Shown: piece after piece, positions 7,392 to 14,247 of the stretch | Numbering within the stretch: position 1 is the stretch's first letter | How the letters are laid out: each line of letters starts with the position of its first letter | Assembly: GCA_022844405.1 (NCBI GenBank) | Contig: JALHLV010000019.1 | Location: 22,433-86,432 of the forward strand | Origin: Sphingomonadales bacterium | GTDB taxonomy: Bacteria; Pseudomonadota; Alphaproteobacteria; SMXS01 | Direction of reading: 5' to 3' | Length of the DNA: 64,000 nucleotides | Made by a program: the position numbers and the translations under genes | Notes under the pieces: generated by a model | The model's input: the letters and a program-made list of their open reading frames with translations, nothing else | What the model was told of the DNA's origin: nothing | Databases searched by the model: none

Positions 7392-7946
7392 TCAGCGCCT
7401 CGTGAACTGCCAATACAGCGGGTGATCCGGACCCAGCCTGCCGCGGTCGTTGAGCGCCGCGGCGAAGCCTTCGACATGCTCGGTACGGGTCAGGTCCGAG
7501 AACCGGAAATCGCAGATCAGCACCCGCTTCGCCACCCGCCATTCGCCGCCGCGCTTCTCGAAATCGTCCAGGTAGCGGCCGCCGATGAACTGGATCTCGG
7601 TGTCGCCGGCGATGTTGAGGGTGGTGCTGCCGCCGAGGAAATAGCATTCCGCCCGGGCCGCGTTCGCGCCGGTCAGGCTGACGCTCTGGCCTGAGATGGC
7701 GTGCCACGGCCGGCAGCCCGACCCCCGGCTGATGGTGACCAGTACCTTCACGAACTCGTCGCCCCGGCCCACGAAGAAGCCGTAGTCGATATCGGCGTCG
7801 GGCCAGAACACCTGCGACAGCAGCGCCTCGTCGTCCCAGTCCAGCGCCCTGCCGTAGCGCACCTGCTGGTCGCGGATCGCCTGCAGGTCGTCCAGCTCGG
7901 CGAGACGCCGCGCCATGGACTCAATGTCGTAGGTCGTCGTGCTCAT
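7392..7946 (-). CDS. nuclear transport factor 2 (SnoaL-like) family protein
   Basis: A 184-residue protein with the SnoaL_4 pattern: an N-terminal helix (MARRLAELDDLQAIRDQQVRYGRALD), then WDDEALLSQVFWPDADIDYGFF, a HAISGQSVSLTGANAARAECYFLGG strand pair, and RYLDDFEKRGGEWRVAKRVLI. The family forms a cone-shaped barrel used by dehydratases, isomerases and dioxygenase small subunits. The Asp/His pair needed for scytalone-dehydratase-like chemistry (DxDxDYG and HAISG) is present, but the substrate is unknown. The gene is divergent from the LLM oxidoreductase. Confidence 0.8.
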   Translation of the reverse strand: MSTTTYDIESMARRLAELDDLQAIRDQQVRYGRALDWDDEALLSQVFWPDADIDYGFFVGRGDEFVKVLVTISRGSGCRPWHAISGQSVSLTGANAARAECYFLGGSTTLNIAGDTEIQFIGGRYLDDFEKRGGEWRVAKRVLICDFRFSDLTRTEHVEGFAAALNDRGRLGPDHPLYWQFTRR

Positions 7947-8005
7947 GCGTCCTCCCCGGAACTAGAGCCGGACCGCCACCTTACCCGGCGGCGCTCCCAA
8001 TGACG

Positions 8006-8034
8006 TTTCATCGTCTTCCCCAGTTGGCTAGGAT
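8006..8034 (+). promoter_or_regulatory. candidate promoter for the LLM oxidoreductase gene
   Basis: TTTCAT (8006-8011) and TAGGAT (8029-8034) are 17 bp apart and lie 31 nt upstream of the ATG at 8066, with GGGGAG as RBS in between. Both boxes are imperfect. Confidence 0.35.
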
Positions 8035-8065
8035 GATCCCGTCGGGGACCGGGGAGAAGCACTAA

Positions 8066-8980
8066 ATGAGCGGCTTGACGCTGAGCGTGATCATCACCAG
8101 CCAGGACTGGGCGACCCCGCATCTGGCCGAGATCGACGCCACCGCGCTGCACGGCCTCTACATCGCCGACCATCCGTCGTTCCCGGTCACCGAATCCTGG
8201 ACCTGGCTCGCCTATGCGGCGGCCAGGACCAGCCGGATCAAGCTCGGCACCCATGTCACCGGCGCGCCGTTCTACCACCCGACCCGGCTGGCCAAGCAGG
8301 TGGCGAGCGTCGACGTGCTGTCGGGCGGCCGCGCGATCCTGGGCATCGGCACCGCCTATGAGGTGGCCGACTTCATGCCCTACGGTTTCCCAATGCCGGG
8401 CTTCAGGGACCGGGTCGACTTCCTCGAGGAGACCATCGTCATCCTGAAACAGCTGTTCACCGGCAGGATCGACGGGTTCAGGGGCAAGTTTCACACCTAT
8501 GAGGGCGAGGCCGACTTCGCGCCGCTGCCGGTGAACGGCAGGGTGCCCATCTGGATCGGCCTTAACAAGGCCGGTCTTGCCATGCAGGTGGCGGCGCGCC
8601 ACGCCGACGCGATCAACACCTGGCAGCTTTCGCCGCTGCAGGTGCGGGAGATCGCCGGGCCGCTGAAGGAAGCCGTCGAAAAGGCGGGCCGTAAGCCCGA
8701 GGACGTGGCGATAACCTGCGACCTGGTGATGGCCCGCGGCGCCGACGAAAGCGGCGCCGAGCAGCTCGTCCACCGCATCCGCGACATGGCCCGGGGCTGG
8801 GGCCGCAAGGATTCCGTCACCGAATGGGGCGTCGGCGGCGTCCTCCACGGCGACGGCGACGCCATGCTGGAGCAGCTCGACCGGTTCAGAGAGGTGGGGT
8901 GCACGGAGGTTACCGTGTCGTGCTCGAATATCGAGGATCTGCGCTGGGTCAACGAGAACGTGGCGAAGCGACTGTCGTGA
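8066..8980 (+). CDS. LLM class F420/FMN-dependent oxidoreductase
   Basis: A 304-residue luciferase-like monooxygenase (bacterial luciferase family TIM barrel). It starts with SGLTLSVIITSQDW; features include the LGTHVTGAPFYHPTRLAKQVASVDVLSGGRAILGIGTAYE region typical of the family's flavin-binding barrel and PIWIGLNKAGLAMQVAARHADAIN near the C-terminal half. The length is that of the short single-domain LLM class. Cofactor F420 or FMN cannot be separated by eye. The stop codon overlaps the start of the next gene (GTGA), implying translational coupling. Confidence 0.88.
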   Translation: MSGLTLSVIITSQDWATPHLAEIDATALHGLYIADHPSFPVTESWTWLAYAAARTSRIKLGTHVTGAPFYHPTRLAKQVASVDVLSGGRAILGIGTAYEVADFMPYGFPMPGFRDRVDFLEETIVILKQLFTGRIDGFRGKFHTYEGEADFAPLPVNGRVPIWIGLNKAGLAMQVAARHADAINTWQLSPLQVREIAGPLKEAVEKAGRKPEDVAITCDLVMARGADESGAEQLVHRIRDMARGWGRKDSVTEWGVGGVLHGDGDAMLEQLDRFREVGCTEVTVSCSNIEDLRWVNENVAKRLS

Positions 8981-9405
8981 CCCGTCTCTACTTCGCCTAT
9001 GGCCGCAACATGCATCCGGAGATCATGCCCCGGCGATGTCCGGCGGCCGGGTTCGTCGGCACGGCGGTGCTGCCCGATCACCGGCTGCTGATCAACGCGC
9101 GCGGTGTCAGCACGGTCGTGCCCGAGACGGGCAGCGAGGTGCACGGCGTGCTGTGGCGGCTGACGCCCGTGTGCGAGGCGGCGCTCGACGAGATCGAGGG
9201 CGTCGCACGCGGCAGCTACCGCCGGGACGTCGTGCGGCCGGTGACGAACTTCGAGGTCATGGAACCGGCGCTGATCTACATCGCCAGCAACGCCGATCCC
9301 AGCCTGCCGCGCGAGGGCTACCTGGAAGCGCTGGAGGAAGCCGCGCTGCATCACGGCTTTCCGGAAGCCTACCGCCTGTTCCTCGCCGGCCTGCGGATCC
9401 CCTAG
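8977..9405 (+). CDS. gamma-glutamylcyclotransferase (AIG2-like) fold protein
   Basis: A 142-residue GGCT-fold protein. The substrate-binding loop YFAYGRNMHPEIM corresponds to the family YGSNM loop, and the catalytic glutamate is in DEIEGVARGSY. The start is the GTG at 8977 that overlaps the LLM stop; the in-frame extension upstream has no family similarity. Such enzymes release 5-oxoproline from gamma-glutamyl amines or amino acids. Its last 4 bases overlap the convergent radical SAM gene. Confidence 0.85.
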   Translation: MTRLYFAYGRNMHPEIMPRRCPAAGFVGTAVLPDHRLLINARGVSTVVPETGSEVHGVLWRLTPVCEAALDEIEGVARGSYRRDVVRPVTNFEVMEPALIYIASNADPSLPREGYLEALEEAALHHGFPEAYRLFLAGLRIP

Positions 9406-11000
9406 ACCGAGGGCGCGGCCGCCGCTTCTTCCAGCACCAGGCCGCCACCGCCGCCGGCGAATGCCTTCAGCTTGACCGGCACGGCGGGCGGGCTGTTGAA
9501 ATAGGCGTTCTGGTCGTGCGCCATGCCGCCTTCCGGCAGCGCCGGCCACCAGGCGCCCAGGTCGCGCTCGATCTGGGCCCGGTAGAACTCGGGCAGCACC
9601 GTGGAGTCACCGGCGAAGTAGTCCTTCATCGTCCGGTCGCTGTCGAGCAGGCGGCGGACCTTTGTCTGATGGGCGACCCGGCTCGACGACGCGGCGCGCA
9701 CCAGGTTCAGCGACTTGGCGGCGAAGCCTGTGTTGGCGTGCCAGCGGCGCGCCATGGCCTTCGCCGAATAGGAGTACTGGGTGATGTCGATGGCCAGGTC
9801 GTAGAACCGGTCCCACGTATAGTTCACCGGCACCACGTTCATGGCCCGCGTGCTGTTGAGGAAATGGAACGGGAACGGAAGCACCCGCCCGTCGCCCTGC
9901 AGCTGCCGGTTCATCGGCGCGGCGCGGCCATAGGACGTCCACAGCGAGTAGGCCGGATAGGCGCCGGGCGATGCGTCGAGGAACCGCTTGGTCAGCTCGA
10001 ACGGCTCGTCGCCCTCGTCCTCGTCCAGGCCGAGCACGAAATTGGTCTGCACATAGGGGATGTGCCGCAGGATCATGTTCACGTGTTCCGACACCTGGCG
10101 GACCTTGTCGGCCCCGCTGGCGCGGGTGGCGCGCGACTTGTTGCCATACTCGTACCAGGACTCGACGCCCGGCAGCATGCCGACGAAGCCGTTGCGGCCC
10201 ATGCGCTTCACATTGCTCTCGGACAGCAGCGACAGGCTGCTCTCGGCGGCGAAACGTACCGAGCCGGGCCTGACCGCGCCTTCGATGGCGGTCATGTAGT
10301 CGTCGAAACGGACGCCGAAATTGGGGTCGTGCCAGGCGACATAGGGATTCTTCTGGTTGGCCTGCACGAACCGCAGGTCCTCGGTGATCTGATCGAACGC
10401 CATCGGCTGGTAATCGACCGTGGAATCGATGCAGAAGCTGCAGGTGTACGGACAACCCATGGAGCCGATCATCGGGATCAGCTTCAGCGTCGGCGCCTTG
10501 GCGAGGGTCGGCGCGATGAACTTCCAGCGCTCGCGCACGCCGGGCAGGTGATCCGGCTGGCGGGCGGCAGACATCTCGCGGCCGAGCGGCCGGTGCCGCG
10601 CCCGCTCGTGCAGCAGGTCGGCGAGCAGCGTCTTGTCGGTGAAGCCGAGCACGTAGTCGAAATACTTCACCGCGTCTTCCGGATAGCACCGCGCATGCGG
10701 CCCGCCGAGGACGGTGATGACGCCCTTGGCCCGGTAGATGGCGCTGACCGCGTAGGCGGCGAGCGCCGAGCGGGTGAACGCGCCCAGAATCAGCACGTCG
10801 GTGTCCTCGACCAGCGAGCCGGTGAGGTCCTCTGTGCCGGTGTAGCAGATGTAGCGGACCTTGTGGCCCAGCTCCTCGCACCACACGCCCATGACCTGCG
10901 GCATGATGCTCGCGTAGTTGGCGTTCATGAGGCGGGCGTAGAGCCGCTTTTGCGGTCCGCGCGTGGCGAAATCGACGATGGTGATGCGCAATGGCGTCAT
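9402..11000 (-). CDS. B12-binding-type radical SAM protein (function unknown)
   Basis: A 532-residue protein. Residues 1-135 look like a cobalamin-binding-type Rossmann region (MTPLRITIVDF start, VEDTDVLILGAF, VLGGPHARCYPE), but there is no DxHxxG motif, so base-off binding through histidine is not expected. The radical SAM cluster motif is C183-x3-C187-x2-C190 in MGCPYTCSFCID, followed by WHDPNFGVRFDDY and a LPGVESWYEYGNKSRA segment. The remaining ~150 residues are unusual, and the C-terminus is Gly/Ala-rich. The gene has an RBS (GGGGAG) and stands alone. The reaction is unknown; methylation, ring formation or P-C/C-C chemistry are all possible for this class. Confidence 0.85.
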   Translation of the reverse strand: MTPLRITIVDFATRGPQKRLYARLMNANYASIMPQVMGVWCEELGHKVRYICYTGTEDLTGSLVEDTDVLILGAFTRSALAAYAVSAIYRAKGVITVLGGPHARCYPEDAVKYFDYVLGFTDKTLLADLLHERARHRPLGREMSAARQPDHLPGVRERWKFIAPTLAKAPTLKLIPMIGSMGCPYTCSFCIDSTVDYQPMAFDQITEDLRFVQANQKNPYVAWHDPNFGVRFDDYMTAIEGAVRPGSVRFAAESSLSLLSESNVKRMGRNGFVGMLPGVESWYEYGNKSRATRASGADKVRQVSEHVNMILRHIPYVQTNFVLGLDEDEGDEPFELTKRFLDASPGAYPAYSLWTSYGRAAPMNRQLQGDGRVLPFPFHFLNSTRAMNVVPVNYTWDRFYDLAIDITQYSYSAKAMARRWHANTGFAAKSLNLVRAASSSRVAHQTKVRRLLDSDRTMKDYFAGDSTVLPEFYRAQIERDLGAWWPALPEGGMAHDQNAYFNSPPAVPVKLKAFAGGGGGLVLEEAAAAPSV

Positions 11001-11020
11001 CCGGTGCTCCCCAGGCTAAC

Positions 11021-11037
11021 GGTATCGAACCGATACC
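11021..11037. promoter_or_regulatory. palindrome GGTATCG-aac-CGATACC upstream of the radical SAM gene
   Basis: Seven-base perfect arms (11021-11027 and 11031-11037) lie 20-37 nt upstream of the radical SAM start. A related palindrome ATACCG-N6-CGGTAT lies at 11171-11188, and another CGGTATTCG copy at 11234-11242. The repeated core suggests an operator set for one regulator (inference). Confidence 0.45.
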
Positions 11038-11219
11038 GACCGACCGCACCGAGATCCCATCGGACAGATGATCTGCGAAAAACCGGCGGAGTCCGGCCTT
11101 CGTCGCAACCGGCTTGTGGCCCCGAGAGGGTTTCCCATCGGGCGCGCCGCCGTTGGATTGCTGCCCTGTTATACCGGGTGTTCGGTATGAAGGCGTACAA
11201 AAAAATTGTTGGGCCTATC

Positions 11220-11257
11220 ATTTCCATTTTTATCGGTATTCGTATCGAGATGGAAAT
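11220..11257. promoter_or_regulatory. inverted repeat ATTTCCAT-N22-ATGGAAAT
   Basis: Perfect 8-bp arms at 11220-11227 and 11250-11257 enclose the CGGTATTCGTATCG motif, about 110 bp upstream of the secreted-protein gene. Candidate operator or small-RNA hairpin; no further support. Confidence 0.35.
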
Positions 11258-11366
11258 AACGCAGAATTCATCCAGTTGTGTTCAACATGATCCCGCAATG
11301 ACGATGTTATTCTTCGGATGTTCGCCGCCTTCGGGCTGAGGGCGGCTGGTTCTTGAAGAGGGCAAC

Positions 11367-11660
11367 ATGGGCAAACTTCTCCTATCGTCGGTCGCGGCGC
11401 TCGCGCTGCTGGCCGTTCCCGTCTCGGCTTCCGCCGGCGGGCTGAAGACCGGCCAGAACGACGCGACGCTGGCCGCGACCAAGTGCGGCAACAACGGCAA
11501 GGGCAATCAGGGCGAAACCTTCAACGAGCTGGGCGAGTGCCTGAAAGGCTCCCAGCGCGAGGAAACCACGCTGTGCGTGACCAATCCGCTGACCGGCGAA
11601 CGGGTCTGCATCTTCGAGGACCTGGATCCCGGTAACTCGGGTCCCGCCACGGACGACTGA
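11367..11660 (+). CDS. small secreted four-cysteine protein of unknown function
   Basis: A 97-residue protein with a clear Sec signal peptide: a short basic start (MGK), hydrophobic core LLLSSVAALALLAVPV and an SASAG cleavage site after about residue 23. The mature part (~74 aa) is hydrophilic, glycine/asparagine-rich and has four cysteines (C40, C58, C70, C81), enough for two disulfides, and an acidic end. RBS GAGGG is 5 nt from the ATG. I recognise no family. It is divergent from the radical SAM gene across a palindrome-rich gap, so co-regulation is possible. Confidence 0.7.
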   Translation: MGKLLLSSVAALALLAVPVSASAGGLKTGQNDATLAATKCGNNGKGNQGETFNELGECLKGSQREETTLCVTNPLTGERVCIFEDLDPGNSGPATDD

Positions 11661-11797
11661 ACGTTCCGGTTTCAGGACGCTTCTCCACGGATTCGACGGC
11701 ATCGGGCTTGCGTGCCCGGCGCGGCTTTCGGACGCCAAGGCGGTTCCGCCCTGGCTGAAAGCGCTTTAGAGTCGCGCCGAATCTGTGGAGAGCGCCC

Positions 11798-12217
11798 ATG
11801 AAAGCCCGCGTCAAATGGATCGAGGACCGCAACTTCCTGGGCGAGTCCGACAGCGGCCATGCCGTCGTGATGGGCAGCAAGGGCGGCAAGACCGGCGTCG
11901 CCGTCGCACCGACCCCCATGGAACTGATCCTGATCGGCCTGGGCGGCTGCACCTCCTATGACGTCGTGCACATCCTGGAGCGCGGCCGCGAGGCGGTGAC
12001 CGGCTGCGCGCTGGAAATCGACGCCGAGCGCGCCAGCGAGGATCCCAAGGTGTTCACCAGGATCCATCTGCATTTCGTGGTGACGGGGAAGACGCTGAAC
12101 CCGGCCAAGGTCGAGCGCGCCATCGCCCTGTCGGCCGAGAAATACTGCTCGGCGTCGGCCATGCTGGCCCGGTCGGTGGCGATCACGCATGATTTCGAAG
12201 TGATCGAGGTCTCGTGA
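11798..12217 (+). CDS. OsmC family protein
   Basis: A 139-residue OsmC/YhfA-like protein. Both redox cysteines are present: C51 in LIGLGGCTSYD and C117 in SAEKYCSASAML. The N-terminal MKARVKWIEDRNFLGESDSGH and the GGKTGVAVAPTPMELIL region match the YhfA-type branch rather than Ohr. It probably reduces small organic peroxides or binds lipophilic ligands. Together with the gene at 5809, which lacks the second cysteine, the window has two divergent OsmC paralogues. The P450 gene follows 59 nt downstream. Confidence 0.88.
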   Translation: MKARVKWIEDRNFLGESDSGHAVVMGSKGGKTGVAVAPTPMELILIGLGGCTSYDVVHILERGREAVTGCALEIDAERASEDPKVFTRIHLHFVVTGKTLNPAKVERAIALSAEKYCSASAMLARSVAITHDFEVIEVS

Positions 12218-12276
12218 TCACCGGTTGATGGCGATCCATTGCGTCCTTGCGCATACTGGCTGAAGGGGGGGGACCG

Positions 12277-13521
12277 ATGAGCACACGTATCGATTATGCC
12301 GCGATCGCCGATCCGCGCACCTGGGGCGACGAGCGCCGGCTGCTCGCCCTGCTCGACGACATGCGCCGCGACGCGCCCGTCGTCTGGGTGGAGCCGGAAG
12401 GTTACCGGCCGTTCTGGGCGGTGTCCCGGCACGCCGATATCATGGAGATCGAGCGCCAGAACGACCGCTTCCTTAGCGGCCCGCGCGCCGTGCTGGCCAG
12501 CAGCGCCGAGGAAGAGGCGGTGAAGGCGTTCACCGGCGGCAGCCACCTGCTGCTGCGGACCCTGATCCACATGGACAACCCGGACCACCGGGTGTTCCGC
12601 GCCATGACCCAGGAATGGTTCCAGCCGCGCAGCCTGAACAAGCTGCAGGACCGCATCGCCGACCTGGCGCGGCGCACGATCGACCGCATGGCGGACCAGG
12701 GCGGGCGCTGCGACTTCGTCAGCGAGGTGGCCGTCTGGTATCCGCTGCACGTCATCATGATGATCCTGGGCGCACCCGAATCCGACGAGCCCAAGCTGCT
12801 CAAGCTGACCCAGGAGCTGTTCGGGGCACAGGATCCCGACATGCAGCGCCAGCGGACCGAGGCGACCGACATGGGGACGGTCCAGGAGTTCTTCGCCTAT
12901 TTCACCGCCATGACCGAGGCGCGCCGCGCCAATCCGCAAGACGACGTGGCGACCGTGATCGCCAACGCCTCCATCGACGGCAAGCCCATCGGCCATCTCG
13001 AGGCCATGTCCTACTACATCATCATCGCCACCGCCGGACACGACACCACCAGCTCGGCGACGGCGGGTGGCCTGCTGGCGCTGATTCGCAGCCCATGGGA
13101 GCTGAAGAAGCTGAAGGCCGACCCGTCGCTGATCCCCTCGGCGGTCGACGAGATGATCCGCTGGACCACGCCGGTGAAGCATTTCATGCGCACGGCGACC
13201 GAGGACTATGTGCTGCGCGGCCAGAAGATCAGGAAGGGCGACGCCCTGATGCTGCTCTATCACGCCGCCAACCGGGACGAGGACGCGTTCGAGGCGCCGA
13301 ACGAGTTCCGCGTCGACCGCGCGCCCAACCGCCATATCGCCTTCGGCTATGGCCCGCATCTCTGCCTCGGTCAGTTCCTCGCCAAGATGGAGATGCGCGC
13401 GCTGTTCGCCGAGTTGATCCCGCGGCTGGATGACGTGGCGATCGACGGCTTTCCCACCTGGGTCCAGTCCAGCTTCGTCAGCGGCCTGAAGCGCCTGCCG
13501 ATCCGGTACACCCTCAAATAG
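12277..13521 (+). CDS. cytochrome P450
   Basis: A 414-residue bacterial class I P450. The I-helix oxygen-binding motif is AGHDTTSS, the K-helix ExxR is EMIR in SAVDEMIRWTTP, and the heme-binding loop is FGYGPHLCLGQFLAKME with C363 as thiolate ligand. The start at 12277 follows a poly-G RBS (AAGGGGGG); an in-frame GCG-rich extension upstream was rejected. The sequence is CYP-like soluble, with no membrane anchor, so it needs a ferredoxin/reductase partner that is not encoded nearby. Substrate unknown. Confidence 0.92.
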   Translation: MSTRIDYAAIADPRTWGDERRLLALLDDMRRDAPVVWVEPEGYRPFWAVSRHADIMEIERQNDRFLSGPRAVLASSAEEEAVKAFTGGSHLLLRTLIHMDNPDHRVFRAMTQEWFQPRSLNKLQDRIADLARRTIDRMADQGGRCDFVSEVAVWYPLHVIMMILGAPESDEPKLLKLTQELFGAQDPDMQRQRTEATDMGTVQEFFAYFTAMTEARRANPQDDVATVIANASIDGKPIGHLEAMSYYIIIATAGHDTTSSATAGGLLALIRSPWELKKLKADPSLIPSAVDEMIRWTTPVKHFMRTATEDYVLRGQKIRKGDALMLLYHAANRDEDAFEAPNEFRVDRAPNRHIAFGYGPHLCLGQFLAKMEMRALFAELIPRLDDVAIDGFPTWVQSSFVSGLKRLPIRYTLK

Positions 13522-13548
13522 ACCGCTGGGCGGCCACGCTCGCGGCGT

Positions 13549-14247
13549 CTAGGAGAGCTTCCGGCTCGCCACCGGATAGACCCGGTCCTGGCCGATCATC
13601 CAGGCGTGGAACGGATCGGCGAACAGAAAGGCGAACGCCCGGTCGAGCACGTCGAGCCCGCCCGTATACGCGCCGAACGACGGCAGGATCAGCCGGTTGC
13701 CGTCGGTGACGAAGCAGCGGCGCCGCAGGCTCCGGCCGCGCGCCACCACCCGCGCCGCCGGGTGCAGATGGCCCGCCACCTCGCCCTGCTGGCTGCCGGG
13801 CCGCGGCAGGTGCCGGAACACCAGCGGGCCGCAGGCGAGCGTGGCGACGCACCAGCCGCCCAGATCCTCCGGCGGCTTGGGATCGTGGTTGCCCTCGATC
13901 CAGTACCATTCATGGTCGGCGGTGAGCGCGCGGATGCGGGCGAGGTCATCGGCCGACAGCCGGCCCGCGGCGCCCAGATCGTGAAAGCTGTCGCCCAGCG
14001 CGATCACCGTCTTGGGCCGGTAGAAGTCGCAGGCCTTTTCCAGCCGCGCCAGGGTCTCGCGGGTGTCGTAGGGCGGCAGCAGCACGCCGCGCTTGGCCGC
14101 GAACGACGAGCCTTTCTCGAAATGCAGGTCGGCCACCACCAGCAGCCGCTCTTCCGGCCACCACGCCGCGCCCGAGCGGTCGAACACCAGCCCGGCGCCG
14201 TTCACCGAGGCCATCGCCAGTGCGTTGGGGGCTGCCGCTTCAGCCAT
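13549..14247 (-). CDS. pdeM: ligase-associated DNA damage response endonuclease PdeM (metallophosphoesterase)
   Basis: A 232-residue calcineurin-like phosphoesterase. Metal-binding motifs are visible in order: LVVADLHFEKG (DxH), ALGDSFHDLG (GDxxHD), IEGNHDPKPP (GNHD) and GEVAGHLHPAA (GHxHP). The family is the 'PE' component of the Lhr-exonuclease-ligase-PE repair set and hydrolyses DNA ends. The last residues of the helicase overlap its start (8 nt), so helicase and PdeM are co-translated; the exonuclease and ligase genes are on the opposite strand 2.6 kb away. Confidence 0.9.
   Translation of the reverse strand: MAEAAAPNALAMASVNGAGLVFDRSGAAWWPEERLLVVADLHFEKGSSFAAKRGVLLPPYDTRETLARLEKACDFYRPKTVIALGDSFHDLGAAGRLSADDLARIRALTADHEWYWIEGNHDPKPPEDLGGWCVATLACGPLVFRHLPRPGSQQGEVAGHLHPAARVVARGRSLRRRCFVTDGNRLILPSFGAYTGGLDVLDRAFAFLFADPFHAWMIGQDRVYPVASRKLS

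Larger units (their letters stand above)
11001..11366. other. 366-bp divergent regulatory region without genes
   Basis: This gap separates the radical SAM gene (leftward) from the small secreted protein gene (rightward). It is distinctly more A/T-rich in 11180-11310 than the flanking genes and contains several inverted repeats that share CGGTAT/ATACCG cores. Short open frames inside it have no credible start or codon bias. Confidence 0.6.

Noticed and set aside
12247..12276. Upstream extension of the P450 at 12277 to 12247
   Set aside because: The extension has no family similarity and the poly-G RBS is placed for the ATG at 12277.
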